From Paraescarpia echinospica (Eukaryota; Annelida; Polychaeta; Sabellida; Siboglinidae), in assembly GCA_020002185.1 (NCBI GenBank), contig CM034543.1, positions 31,423,399 through 31,487,398 on the forward strand: DNA of 64,000 bases, given 5' to 3'. The position numbers were made by a program, and so were the translations under genes. Of the stretch, positions 1 to 10,653 are shown one piece after another; position 1 is the first letter of the stretch; the number at the start of each line of letters is the position of its first letter. The notes under the pieces are model-generated. The model saw nothing but the letters and a program-made list of their open reading frames with translations, did no database searches and had not been told where the DNA came from.

Positions 1-1347
1 TCGAAGTCTTTTGTTGCGGTTTCGTTTATTGATCAATTTCGTTAACTCTATAGGTTGTTTTGGTCCACTTAATTGTATAATTGAATATCTTTGCAGTCAT
101 GAATATAATTATCATATCAATAAAAAGTCGTCTCGCAATAATGACTGTGTACAATGTTCTGAAAGTATTTTCAAAACGAACGCAACTTTAGGTGGTGCGT
201 AGGCCAGCGTCGTGAAGCGTTACAGTAACGTTACAAAATTAGCGTTACATACTTTACTCTAATTGGATATAGTGGTTTTATGTTAGCATTGCAGAACATG
301 ATTCAATTTGATAATTTCTGAAAGGGGCGTTAAAAACGTACACGCTCTTTCCATGGTGAAACGCTGCACATATTGATAACATAGTACATAATTTCATCAC
401 GGTTCCCATTCACATGTACACGCGCTTACTAAATTTCTATATTACGTCTTGGAGTCTTATCAAACAGGGAACCACAATTTCGTTCACAAAGTCGCGGTAA
501 GATAGGATTTTGCGAAGTATACTTTTAAAATAAAAAGTAACGTTACGCTGAAGCCGGACTGCTGTACATGAAGAAGTCTTGAATTGACTACTAAGATGCG
601 TGATCCAGCAAGCGACGTGAAAATTAGCGCCGTTGGCATTATGGAAAGCATAGACCCTCCATCGTGCTGTCCTTTGTACCTCAACACCTTCATATTACTA
701 ATTGTGAAATTGCATGCAAGCGCACAAAAGCAGGTGTGAATGCGGTACATCTCTTACATCACTTAATCATTTGGGGGACTTCCGGTGGTGAATTGATTTG
801 AATTTGGTGCAGCAAACTTGCGAAAATATAAGGATATTTGATCAAGATAAGTGATATTATTGAGCGTATAGGATACATAACGTAATTATAGATATATATT
901 AAGCAATATTTTTTGTTAAAAGTTAGCTAGAGGGAGTAATCTAGGGTAGATTAAAAGTAGGCGATTTGCGAGCGATAATTGGGGACGTTAATGTAATCGG
1001 AACGTTGTTTACAAAGTAGGTCACTGGCGAAGTTAGCGTACCGTGAACGACAATAGAATAGCGTTATTTGAGATAATCGGTGTAGTTAGATGAGTAATTA
1101 AAACCTGAAATAGCAATCTTTTAAAGTGTATAATAGTACACAGGAAACAGTCTTTGTAAAGACTACCTTGTATCTAAGCCTAACTTGAATACATTGTCAT
1201 CGACATCGTAACTAGGTAAGGCACGGTGTGTCACTGTGTGTTAACAAATATAACTAACTATAACCTAAACAATCTGGTGTAAATTGTACACAGAAAAGTC
1301 TTTTCAAAGACTACATAAAACTACTTTGAACATAAATAAATTCTGAT

Positions 1348-2739
1348 ATGGCACCTTGCAAGCGGCAACTCAGGGCAAAACGACACCTAGTTTGCAACGA
1401 CTGCCAGAGCTGGGTGGATTTTGCGTTGTCTGGCTGTCCAAAATCATGGGCAGAGACCAAAGATGACGGATTCACCTTTCGGTGTATGGGGTGTTTGAGG
1501 GTGGAATGTCTGATGAAGGAGGTGTGTAAGTTGACGGATATAGTGAAGGAGATGGAGGCGAGACTCAACATAGAAATAGATGGAGCAGAGAGGGATGACG
1601 CGGAGAGAGTTGAGAATTCTACAACACAGAAGGAGCAGAGTTGTGACACGGAGACTGAAGAAAGGAGACTGAGAGGAAGGAAGGTGACCGGTGTGAAGGA
1701 ACAAGACATTGAGAAAACAGAGGGACGGAGGAAAAGTGTTCGGCAGAGGAAAAGAAAACGGGCCAGTGGGGATAGATCAGCAGGTAGTCAGACTGTAGAG
1801 AACGAGGAGAGACACGACAGCGATACAGGTGGTGAAGAGGTAGATACAACAGAGGCAGTTGGTAAGACTGTGAGACAGAAGACTGATGGAAGAAGACAGA
1901 GTGTTCAGCAAAAAACAGAAAACATGACAGGCGTGAAGGTGACAGGGGAGAAAGTGACCGTAGTGAAGGAGGTAGCCGGGGAAAAGGGACGGGAGAGGAG
2001 AGAAGAAAATGTGATGGGAGGAAAGAAGAAGGGACGAAAGGAAGTGAGAGTAAATGTGCTAGAAGAGAAGATGATAGGAGGAAAGGGGACAAGAGAAAAC
2101 GCGACAGGAAAGAAGGGAAGGAATGTGACAGGAGAGAAGACGACAAGAGGAAAAGAGAACAACCAGACATATGCAAACAGGAGGAGCTACTCCGAGGCAG
2201 TGATTGAGGGGGCAAGGAGAAAAGAGAGAGTGTTTATGGGCGATTCATTTCTGAGAAAAACAGACAAGACTATATGCGAGGGGAAGGACGTTGTTGTATG
2301 TCTACCGGGGGCTAGGATAGAGCATGTGACCGAAAGGGTAGAGAAGGTATTGGGGCATGGCAAGGGAGGGTCTATACTAGTACACGTTGGGACAAACAAT
2401 GCAGACAAGGAGGGAACAACTGGTATAGTTCAGAAGTACAGACATCTAGTGAGGAAGCTAAAGAAGACAAGAGTGGAACAGGTTATTCTCTCAGGAATTT
2501 TGCCAGTAATGGGAGGAAGGGGGGCAAGATACAGAAACTGTAAGAGGATGGCGATCAACGCACTAGTTGAGCAGATGTGTGAGGAAGAGGGCGTGGGATT
2601 CATAGATTTATGGGGGTACTTTGTTGGGAGAGAAGATATGTACATGAGAGATGGCCTCCATCTAAGTGGAAAGGGGCAGCAGTATTCTCAGAGAATCTGC
2701 TGCGATCTGTTGACAGTGGGACAGGTTGCATCTATTTAA
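1348..2739 (+). CDS. CR1 ORF1: zinc-finger-like and SGNH esterase protein
   Basis: An uninterrupted 463-codon frame with an ATG start (MAPCKRQLRAKRHLVC...). Residues about 16-50 carry paired cysteines (CNDC, then CMGC) resembling the PHD-like finger reported for CR1 ORF1. Residues about 60-280 are highly charged (K, R, E) and repetitive (many VTGEK/VTGVK-like units), probably disordered and nucleic-acid binding. The C-terminal third is an SGNH/GDSL hydrolase with its signature blocks: FMGDS (Ser), VHVGTNN (Asn block) and DGLHLSGKG (Asp-His). In CR1 elements this protein is thought to bind element RNA; the role of the esterase is unresolved. It ends 14 nt inside the open ORF2 frame. The catalytic residues look intact, so the protein could still be made. 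Confidence 0.9.
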   Translation: MAPCKRQLRAKRHLVCNDCQSWVDFALSGCPKSWAETKDDGFTFRCMGCLRVECLMKEVCKLTDIVKEMEARLNIEIDGAERDDAERVENSTTQKEQSCDTETEERRLRGRKVTGVKEQDIEKTEGRRKSVRQRKRKRASGDRSAGSQTVENEERHDSDTGGEEVDTTEAVGKTVRQKTDGRRQSVQQKTENMTGVKVTGEKVTVVKEVAGEKGRERREENVMGGKKKGRKEVRVNVLEEKMIGGKGTRENATGKKGRNVTGEKTTRGKENNQTYANRRSYSEAVIEGARRKERVFMGDSFLRKTDKTICEGKDVVVCLPGARIEHVTERVEKVLGHGKGGSILVHVGTNNADKEGTTGIVQKYRHLVRKLKKTRVEQVILSGILPVMGGRGARYRNCKRMAINALVEQMCEEEGVGFIDLWGYFVGREDMYMRDGLHLSGKGQQYSQRICCDLLTVGQVASI

Positions 2740-5622
2740 ACTAAATTCGCAGGGGGGACTCGCAGAGAAGCCTGAAACTGGAGGCATAGATAAAGGCAGC
2801 AAAAATAATTCAGCAAAGAACAGTCTGGAAAACTGTTCTGAAGCTGGGTATAAATGTGTTTGTTTAAATGCAAGGAGTATAGTAAACAAAAGAAATGAAC
2901 TAAACATTATGGTAGAAGGTATTGACCCTCACATAATAGGTATAACCGAATCATGGGCAACCACCGATATATCAGATGCCGAATTGGGACTGACAGGATA
3001 TGTAATGTTTAGGAAAGATAGAATAGGAAGAAGGGGAGGTGGAGTTATTTTATATATTAAAGAATCTATCCAGGCTTATGAAATAAAATTAGACAGAGAA
3101 GCAGATTGCGAAGAAGCTGTTTGGTGTAACATAGTTACAGGAAACTCAACGTTAACGGTTGGATTAGTTTATCGAAGTCCAAACATAAGCATAGAAGAGA
3201 ATGAAAAAATACAAAACGCTATAAGGGAAGTGAGCAAACGGGACTGTGTTATTATGGGGGATTTTAACCATGGGCATATAAAATGGAAATCTCTACAGAG
3301 TATGGGTAGTGAGGACCACAAGTTTTAGTTTTAGTACAAGATAGTTTCCTTTCTCAACATGTGCTAGAACCAACCAGGGGAGAGAATGTGTTAGACTTAG
3401 TTTTGTCCTCACAGAATGAATTAGTTGACAATGTTAAATTATGTGAGCCTCTGGGAAGTAGTGATCACAACCAGATACATTTTACCATTAAAGTAAAATC
3501 AGAAAGAAATAATAAAAAGCAGTTGAGGAGAAATTTCCACAAAGGAAGATATAAGGAAATGAGGAAATATTTAGCAAAGATAGACTGGAATAATACACTG
3601 AAGAATAAGACAGCAACAGAATGCTGGAATATCTTAAAGAATGAAATAGAGTGCATCGTAGATAAATTTGTTCCCTTCAAAAAACAAGGGAAACGGACCA
3701 GAAAGAAATACTTATCGAAAGAAGCCATTAGAAAAATTAAGTATAAACAAATGATGTGGAAGTCTTATAGACGTACTGGCAATGACGAAGACTACAACAT
3801 TTATAAAGAAGCACTAAACCAAGCTACAGCTGAAATTAGAAATTCAAAGAGAAGCTATGAACATAAATTAGCTTGTAATATAAAACATGACAGCAAGAGT
3901 TTTTATGCGTATGTTCGAAGCAAACAGAAAGTTCAGGATAAGGTCGGTCCTCTAGAAGATAGTGCTGGAAATATAATATCAGAAAGATTCTTAATGGCAG
4001 AAGACCTAAATGAGTATTTTAGTTCAGTGTTTACCAGAGAAGACACTAGTTCACTGCCAGTACCAGAGGCTAAGTTCAAGGGGGCAGAATCAGACTATTT
4101 AAGACAGTTAATTGTAACCCCAGAAATGGTAGCTAAGAAAATTAGGGCTATGAAGGAAAATAAATCACCTGGAGTGGATGGTATTCCACCCAAACTACTA
4201 GTGGAAATTGTAGAACAAATTAGCATACCGCTTGCAACAGTTTTCAACTTGTCATTAGAAGAGGGAGTGGTTCCTTTAGAATGGAAAGAAGCAAACATTA
4301 TACCGTTATTTAAAAAAGGTTCGAGAAACAAGTCAAATAATTATAGACCAGTTAGTTTAACATCGGTGATTTGTAAATTATTAGAAAGACTAATTAAAGA
4401 TCACATGGTGGATTTTCTTGTTAAACATAACTTGATAAACCCATCTCAACATGGGTTTCTAAAAGCGAGGTCATGCTTAACAAATATGTTATGTTTTTTG
4501 GAAGATATCACTAAGTGGGTAGATGATGGATCACCAGTAGATATCATCTACTTAGATTTTCAAAAAGCTTTCGACAAAGTGCCACATCAGAGATTACTGC
4601 TTAAACTAAAAGCCCATGGCATAGGAAATGGTATAATTAACTGGATAGAAAAATGGCTGATTGACAGAAGACAACGGGTAGTTGTTGATGGGGAGGCTTC
4701 AAACTGGAAATCAGTTTTGAGTGGGGTTCCACAGGGATCAGTACTGGGACCTATATTATTCTTAATATATATAAACGATTTGGACGATGATATAGCTAGC
4801 AAGGTGTTGAAATTTGCAGATGATACAAAAGTGTTTAGAAGGATTGAAAGTGATGGTGATAGACAGCATTTACAAGATGATCTTGACAGGTTGATCAAAT
4901 GGTCTGAAAAGTGGCAAATGTTGTTCAATTTTGGGAAATGTAAATGCCTCCACACAGGACATGGGAACGAATATGTAGAATATACAATGGGGGGAACTGT
5001 ACTAAGTACTACTGTAAAAGAAAAAGACTTAGGGCTGACAATTAGTGCTGACATGAAGGTTTCAGAGCAGTGTGGAATTGCAGCTTCAAAGGGAAATCAA
5101 ATCCTTGGATTGATTAGGCGAAATATAGCATATAAAGAAAAAGAACTAATAATACCGCTGTACAAAACAATAGTTAGGCCTCATTTAGAATATTGTATAC
5201 AAGCGTGGAGGCCATACCGCAAGAAGGACATAGATATGCTAGAAAGAGTACAGAGGAGAGCGACTAAAATGATACCAAAACTGAGGGATCTTAGTTATGA
5301 AAAACGCCTAAAAGAATGTGGTTTAACAACACTAGAGACCAGGAGATTGAGAGGAGATCAGATAGAAGTGTTTAAAATATTGAATGGTTATGAAAATATT
5401 GATAGAAATATGTTTTTTTCAGTTAAGAAAGATAGAAAGACTAGAGGACATGAAGTTACATTAGTAAAGGAGCAGTGTAGATTAGACGTGAGAAAGTTCT
5501 CTTTTTCACAAAGGACTGTGAATGAATGGAACAGATTATCTGATGATTGTGTGGGTGCTAGTAGTGTGAATATGTTTAAAAATAAAATCGACACATACCT
5601 CAGAAGGGCTGGATATATGTAG
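2726..5622 (+). pseudogene. CR1 ORF2: APE endonuclease-reverse transcriptase, one frameshift
   Basis: The frame is open from about 2726, overlapping ORF1 by 14 nt, but its first ATG is at 2909, so the true start is unclear. The first part is an apurinic-like endonuclease (GITESWA, MGDFNHGH, and SSDHNQIHF after the break). The second part is a complete reverse transcriptase (YLDFQKAFDKVPH, GVPQGSVLGP, FADDTKVF) followed by the CR1 C-terminal region (LYKTIVRPHLEYCIQAW). The frame breaks at about 3322: a run of four T stands where the sister copy near 22250 has enough bases to stay open, giving a stop at 3326-3328. The frame recovers immediately (3361-5622). No other disabling change was seen, so loss of function looks recent, or the break is a sequencing error in a homopolymer. 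Confidence 0.9.
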
Positions 5623-5669
5623 ATAAAAGGGTTGGACTCTCGATAAGCCAAAGGGCTTCCTTGTCCACC

Positions 5670-5730
5670 TGCCATCTAGAGTTAATTCTCTGGATGGCAA
5701 TCTTGTTAAATCTTGTTAAATCTTGTTAAA
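5670..5730 (+). repeat. CR1-1 3' terminal hairpin and decamer tail
   Basis: TGCCATC-AGAG pairs with CTCT-GATGGCA in a 30-nt hairpin. About three ATCTTGTTAA units follow. Short terminal repeats and a structured 3' end are the usual reverse-transcriptase recognition region in CR1. Confidence 0.8.
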
Positions 5731-6250
5731 TCTCTCGATCTCCCCGGACTATTTCTGCGCAGATGTCTTGCTGGGAGGAACCACATTCCTTCGTATTATT
5801 AATTGTGAAATTGCATACAGGCGAACGAGCGCATGTATGAATACGGTACATCTTTCGGTCTCCCCGGATTATTTCGGTGCAGTTGTCTTGGCGTCCTCTC
5901 GGCGAGGTGTATTTTGCAACGCTGCTATTTTTTGTCACACAAAAAACGCAACTGAAATATATTTGAGCACTACGTCTAGGGAGGAACCAAATTGCACTAA
6001 GGCTACATTTGGGTCAAAAAATGAAGTTCGATAATTAGCAGCGCCACTCGACGGATAACTGGATAGGAGAAATAACTTGCTAACTCTTAGCAAAAAGTTA
6101 GGTATACAATATATTGCATAGAATATATTCTATATATAATTTTTGTGAGGTATATTTTCTGTAAAGAATATTATGCTATGTAATTCTACAATTTTTTTTA
6201 TAGAAAGCTATTTCAATTGATGTGGTCTTAACACAGTCTTCTGTAATTCT
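5731..6250 (+). repeat. Direct-repeat module (about 240-bp units), copy in left arm
   Basis: The right arm (11560-11940), read on plus, shows two direct copies of a unit of about 240 bp, each with the order gcagCAAGACA-tctgcgcagAAATAGTCC-GATGTACCGTATT-CACAATTAATAAT. In the left arm the first unit is split by the CR1 and partly deleted. Related units occur at 39800-40230, 29010-29200 and 52760-52950. Short in-frame similarity (MYRIHTC / MYRIDTC) follows from the DNA repeat, and no gene is supported. Confidence 0.6.
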
Positions 6251-6853
6251 GTAGACTATTCTGTTTTCTGTTTTTATACATCTACATTACGTAATGCAAT
6301 GTTGTTGATAATGTCAGAATCTGTAACAGTTTCTTTGCAGTTGTTAGTATAATTATCCATAAATCTCGTTTAACGAGTTAATCTAATTATCTATAAACCT
6401 CGTTTTACTTGTACATCTGTAAACAGGCATCCACGAGCCGGAAACTCTGAATATGAATTCTTCACAGATTAATAAAAAATATGATACTTGACCTATTCAA
6501 TTATTCCCATATCAGCGAATATATTCGAACAAGAAAAGGGCTGAACAAAGAGGTAATTAAGTATCACTTCTTTATCGTAAGCTACGTAATAACACCTCTA
6601 TTATGAATGTCAAACACTAAAACATAGGGATTATTCCCAGCTTGCAAAACTGATTGGGCCAACGTAGTACCAATTAAACTGATGTAGTAGTCATCATTGG
6701 TCAAATCATGTCTTGCTAGCTTGGTTTCAGGAATATTTCGTGTACAAAAAATGATTGGGTATGTTCTTCGGCCCCTAGCCTTCGCCGGCCCTAGGCACGT
6801 GCCAATAAGTGACTATTGCTTAATCCGCCACTGAGAGTAATGCTATGTCAGAG

Positions 6854-6929
6854 CAGTGGCTCTCTTCCGGTCGCGAGTTCCCTCCAAGAATGACGTTGGA
6901 AGGAACTCGCAACCGGACACGAGTCGCTG
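6854..6929 (+). repeat. Conserved hairpin upstream of peptide gene 1
   Basis: A near-perfect stem of about 20 bp (CCGGTcGCGAGTTCC with GGAACTCGCaACCGG) around a short loop, extendable with mismatches to about 33 bp. It lies about 350 bp before the gene's TATA box and is kept in the other two complete promoter regions (10577-10653 and 38846-38940). It could be a small foldback element or a small-RNA precursor. Confidence 0.7.
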
Positions 6930-7274
6930 TTTGGAGAGTTGGAATAATGGTCAGTATCATACAATATGCAGTGGTATATTGTGAGCGACTTTCCTTAGTA
7001 CGACAAGATAATAATCATGCAGACACTCAACTAAAAAGGTATATTTCCTGTCGGCACAAGCGAATTTTTTTGAAAATCTCACATATTTGTGACATCAAAT
7101 TCGAGAAAGCAAAAATATAATTCAGATGACAGTGAACACGTGTTCATGCTGAAGTAATATGTGGTTCGTTTTAAATCGCGCTAAAAGTCACGTCAGCATT
7201 TTAGTAAAAAGTCTCGTTTGTTTTTTATACCAGACAAAGACCACGTAGGCACACAAGACAGCCATAGTTGGTTG

Positions 7275-7284
7275 CTATATAAAG
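7275..7284 (+). promoter_or_regulatory. TATA box of peptide gene 1
   Basis: CTATATAAAG lies about 30 bp before TCAACACC (about 7301), the probable cap site. The same block occurs upstream of the 9.9-kb and 38.3-kb genes and, without coding exons, at 17.67 and 43.50 kb. Confidence 0.8.
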
Positions 7285-7300
7285 AGGCCACATGTGTGAT

Positions 7301-8142
7301 TCAACACCGACAGAGCAGGATTCGGTTTCTGAACGAAGACCTTCTTGTGGTGGAATCAGGTAAATGGATTTGATATTTGCTTTTAATAAAAGGAGATCAT
7401 GTTAAAAGGTGTCCTCTAAGCTTTGAATAGCAATACAGATTTTCCATGATGTCTATCTCACGAACTCCAGTTATTTTCTTTGACAGACTTGCTGAGTAGA
7501 GACAATGCGTGCGAGTGTCCTCATGCTGTTCGCCTTCCTGGCTTTGGTGTTTGTAGCGGCTTACGCTGCTGATGAAGTAAGTGTCTTTGTTTAGAATAAT
7601 TATTAATATTATTGGTTATCTCGCCTTTGATGTTGTGTAACAAGCAAATATAGACAGAAGGGAGACAGTTCTTTTAGTTGATTTAATCGAGCACAAAATA
7701 CTATTGTTTACAAAACTTCACAGAGGTTTACTCTCAGAGGATTCTACATATAGAGAATGTGTTATTACTGCAACATCTAAAACAAGTTAACTCAGTAATA
7801 TCATTACGTATTTTATTAGTCTTATTACGTAGTTTTCATTGGTGTCCCACCGGTCGCTGTCCGGGGGTCAGTGGAGTCGTCAGGCCGGACGTACATATAC
7901 GGTACTTGCTCTCATCTCGATTTATGTTCTTCTACCGTATCGCATTCTAGTATATATATATATAAGCAACGTAGTTTGTGTTCGTAATTCATTCTTCCCT
8001 TCAGTGCATATATAAATGTTTGTTCGTCTAGACGTATTAAAAAACGCTGTAACATGCATACTGATTAACTGTGACGTTATTCTAAAGGAAGAAGCGGCCG
8101 ACACAAGTGCGTCAGTGAATGAAAACAGCGAAGACGTGTCCG
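7301..8142 (+). CDS. Secreted small-peptide gene 1 (exons 1-3; exon 4 not visible)
   Basis: Exon 1 (about 7301-7359) is non-coding and ends CAG|GTAAAT. Exon 2 (7487-7576) follows ...TTTGACAG and has the ATG at 7505, giving a 24-residue stretch with a clear signal peptide (MRASVLMLFAFLALVFVAAYA, probable cut after AYA, then ADE), ending at a phase-0 GTAAGT. Exon 3 (8088-8142, 55 nt) encodes an acidic, Lys/Arg-free segment (EEAADTSASVNENSEDVS) and ends in phase 1 at GTGAGT. The exon 3 acceptor is AAG where sister copies have CAG. By analogy with the 38-kb copy, a short basic exon 4 should follow, but it would fall in the N gap. The family is not one I recognise. Acidic propiece plus basic C-terminus resembles antimicrobial or neuropeptide precursors; this is inference. 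Confidence 0.75.
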
Positions 8143-8263
8143 GTGAGTGAGTGTGTGAGTGAGTGAGTGAGTGAGTGATTGAGTGATTGAGTGATTGAGT
8201 GATTGATTGATTGATTGATTGATTGAGCGAGAGAGTGAGTGAGTGAGTGAGTGAGTGAGTGAG
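8143..8263 (+). repeat. GTGA/GATT tetranucleotide tract at the exon 3 donor
   Basis: The tract starts exactly at the GTGAGT splice donor and continues as GTGA units with a GATT-rich block in the middle, up to the N gap. Unspliced reading gives a stop almost at once (GGT GAG TGA). Confidence 0.9.
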
Positions 8264-9263
8264 NNNNNNNNNNNNNNNNNNNNNNNNNNNNNNNNNNNNN
8301 NNNNNNNNNNNNNNNNNNNNNNNNNNNNNNNNNNNNNNNNNNNNNNNNNNNNNNNNNNNNNNNNNNNNNNNNNNNNNNNNNNNNNNNNNNNNNNNNNNNN
8401 NNNNNNNNNNNNNNNNNNNNNNNNNNNNNNNNNNNNNNNNNNNNNNNNNNNNNNNNNNNNNNNNNNNNNNNNNNNNNNNNNNNNNNNNNNNNNNNNNNNN
8501 NNNNNNNNNNNNNNNNNNNNNNNNNNNNNNNNNNNNNNNNNNNNNNNNNNNNNNNNNNNNNNNNNNNNNNNNNNNNNNNNNNNNNNNNNNNNNNNNNNNN
8601 NNNNNNNNNNNNNNNNNNNNNNNNNNNNNNNNNNNNNNNNNNNNNNNNNNNNNNNNNNNNNNNNNNNNNNNNNNNNNNNNNNNNNNNNNNNNNNNNNNNN
8701 NNNNNNNNNNNNNNNNNNNNNNNNNNNNNNNNNNNNNNNNNNNNNNNNNNNNNNNNNNNNNNNNNNNNNNNNNNNNNNNNNNNNNNNNNNNNNNNNNNNN
8801 NNNNNNNNNNNNNNNNNNNNNNNNNNNNNNNNNNNNNNNNNNNNNNNNNNNNNNNNNNNNNNNNNNNNNNNNNNNNNNNNNNNNNNNNNNNNNNNNNNNN
8901 NNNNNNNNNNNNNNNNNNNNNNNNNNNNNNNNNNNNNNNNNNNNNNNNNNNNNNNNNNNNNNNNNNNNNNNNNNNNNNNNNNNNNNNNNNNNNNNNNNNN
9001 NNNNNNNNNNNNNNNNNNNNNNNNNNNNNNNNNNNNNNNNNNNNNNNNNNNNNNNNNNNNNNNNNNNNNNNNNNNNNNNNNNNNNNNNNNNNNNNNNNNN
9101 NNNNNNNNNNNNNNNNNNNNNNNNNNNNNNNNNNNNNNNNNNNNNNNNNNNNNNNNNNNNNNNNNNNNNNNNNNNNNNNNNNNNNNNNNNNNNNNNNNNN
9201 NNNNNNNNNNNNNNNNNNNNNNNNNNNNNNNNNNNNNNNNNNNNNNNNNNNNNNNNNNNNNNN
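8264..9263. other. Assembly gap (1,000 N)
   Basis: Exactly 1,000 N, so the real size is unknown. The flanks are GTGA repeats on the left and their reverse complement on the right, as expected at the centre of the inverted repeat. The missing fourth exons of both converging peptide genes probably lie here. Confidence 0.95.
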
Positions 9264-9381
9264 ACTCACTCACTCACTCACTCACTCACTCACTCACTCA
9301 CTCACTCACTCACTCACTCACTCACTCACTCACTCACTCACTCACTCACACACTCACTCACTCACTCACTCACTCACTCAC
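9264..9381 (-). repeat. CTCA/GTGA tract at the exon 3 donor of gene 2
   Basis: On the minus strand this is the GTGAGT donor of the 9382-9436 exon followed by an almost pure GTGA array, the mirror of 8143-8263. Confidence 0.9.
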
Positions 9382-10202
9382 CGGACACTTCTTCGCTGTT
9401 TTCATTCACTGACACACTTGTGTCGGCCGCTTCTTCCTGTAGAATAACGTCACAGTTGATAAGTTTGCATGTTATAGCGCTTTTTAAGACGACTAGACTA
9501 ACAATCATTTATATATGCACTGAAGGGAGGAACGAATTACGAACACAAACTACGTTGCATATATATGAATACTAGAATGCGATACGGTACAAGAACATAA
9601 ATCGAGATGAGGGCCAGTACCGCATATGTACGTCCGGCCTGACGACTCCACTTACCCCCAGACCGCGACCGGGGGCAGACCAATGAAAACTACGTAATAA
9701 GACTAATAAAATACGTAATGATATCATTGAGTTAACCTGTTTTAGTTGTTGCAATAATAACACTTTCTCTATATATAGAATCCTCTGAGCGTAAACCTCT
9801 GTGACGTTTTGTAAACAATAGTACGTTGTGCTCGATTACATCCCTTCTGTCTATAATTGCTTGTTACACAACATCAAAGGCGAGATTACCAATAATATTA
9901 ATAATTATTCTTAACAAAGACACTTACTTCATCAGCTGCGCAAGCCGCTACAAACACCATAGCCAGGAAGGCGAACAACATGAGGACACTCGCACGCATT
10001 GTCTCTACTCAGCAAGTCTCTCAAAGAAAATAACTGGAGTTCGTGAGATAGACATAATGGTAAATCTGTAATGCTATTCAAAGTTTAGAGGACACCTTTT
10101 AACATGATCTCATTTTATTAAAAGCAAATATCAAATCCATTTACCTGATTCCACCACAAGAAGGTCTTCGTTCAGAAACCGAATCCTGCTCTGTCGGTGT
10201 TG
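9382..10202 (-). CDS. Secreted small-peptide gene 2 (exons 1-3)
   Basis: Mirror copy of gene 1. Exon 1 is about 10202-10145, exon 2 is 10017-9928 with the ATG at 9999, and exon 3 is 9436-9382 (55 nt). The signal peptide differs from gene 1 in a few residues (…FLAMVFVAACA). The propiece reads EEAADTSVSVNENSEEVS. Donors are GTAAAT, GTAAGT and GTGAGT. The exon 2 acceptor is GAG rather than CAG, and the exon 3 acceptor is CAG. The TATA block is weaker (TATGTAAAG, about 10228-10219). Exon 4 would lie in the central gap. Frames and splice phases match gene 1, so there is no sign of decay in the visible part. Confidence 0.75.
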
Positions 10203-10576
10203 AATCACACATGCGGCCTCTTTACATAGCAACCAACTATGGCTGTCGTGGTGTGCCTACGTGGCCTTTGTTTGGTATAAAAACAAACGAGCCTTTTTAC
10301 TAAAATGCAGACGTGACTTTTAGCGCGATTTCAAACGAACCACAGATTACTTCAGCATGAACACGTGTTCACTGTCATCTGAATTATATTTTAGTGCTTT
10401 CTCGAATTTGACGTCACAAATATGTGAGATTTTCAAAAAAGTTCACTTGTGTCGACAGGAAATACAGCTTTTTAGTTGAGCGTCTGCATGATTATTATCT
10501 TGTCGTACTAAGGAAAGTCGCTCACAATATACCACTGCATATTGTATGATACTGACCATTATTCCAACTCTCCAAA

Positions 10577-10653
10577 CAGCGACTCGTGTCCGGTTGCGAG
10601 TTCCTTCCAACGTCATTCTTGGAGGGAGCTCGCGACCGGAAGAGAGCCTCTGC
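10577..10653 (-). repeat. Conserved hairpin upstream of peptide gene 2
   Basis: Mirror copy of the 6854-6929 hairpin. The stem core (GCGAGTTCCtTCCAA with TTGGAGGGAgCTCGC) is retained with a few changes. Confidence 0.7.

Larger units (their letters stand above)
753..5730 (+). mobile_element. Near full-length CR1-clade non-LTR retrotransposon (CR1-1)
   Basis: The element has a long 5' leader, ORF1 (zinc-finger-like motif plus SGNH esterase), ORF2 (endonuclease plus reverse transcriptase), a short 3' UTR with a hairpin (5670-5699), and a tail of about three 10-bp ATCTTGTTAA repeats, a typical CR1 end. Its borders come from the right palindrome arm, which reads straight through the site. In the left arm the flank ...gtacATCTC stops, and it resumes with ATCTCtcgatctcc after the tail. 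The shared ATCTC is either a 5-bp target duplication or microhomology with the tail. Domain order and the ORF1 esterase are established features of CR1. Only one disabling lesion was noticed, in ORF2. Confidence 0.93.
1..8263 (+). repeat. Left arm of large inverted repeat
   Basis: Read in reverse complement, 9264-12625 matches this stretch almost along its whole length once the CR1 at 753-5730 is removed. Anchors: the start of the window matches 12620-12550 reversed, 600-750 matches 12010-11870, 6845-6930 matches 10665-10577, and coding exon 2 (7505-7576) matches 9999-9928 with 4 differences in 72 bases. The arm may continue left of the window. Outside the CR1 and the peptide gene it holds no recognisable gene. 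About 75 bp near 5770 present in the right arm (around 11730-11815) are missing here. Confidence 0.9.

Noticed and set aside
11..202. Short frame at the window start, mirrored at 12421-12690
   Set aside because: Duplication alone explains its presence twice; the two translations differ and lack any domain.
1444..2645. Minus-strand frames opposite CR1 ORF1
   Set aside because: They are shadows of the charged, repetitive ORF1; Ser/Leu/Phe-rich with no domain.
8143..8263. CRISPR-like array
   Set aside because: The repeat is a 4-bp microsatellite without spacers, in a eukaryote.
8077..9575. Long open frames across 8.1-9.6 kb
   Set aside because: They consist of N plus Ser-Leu-Thr-His repeats from the GTGA/CTCA tracts, not coding sequence.
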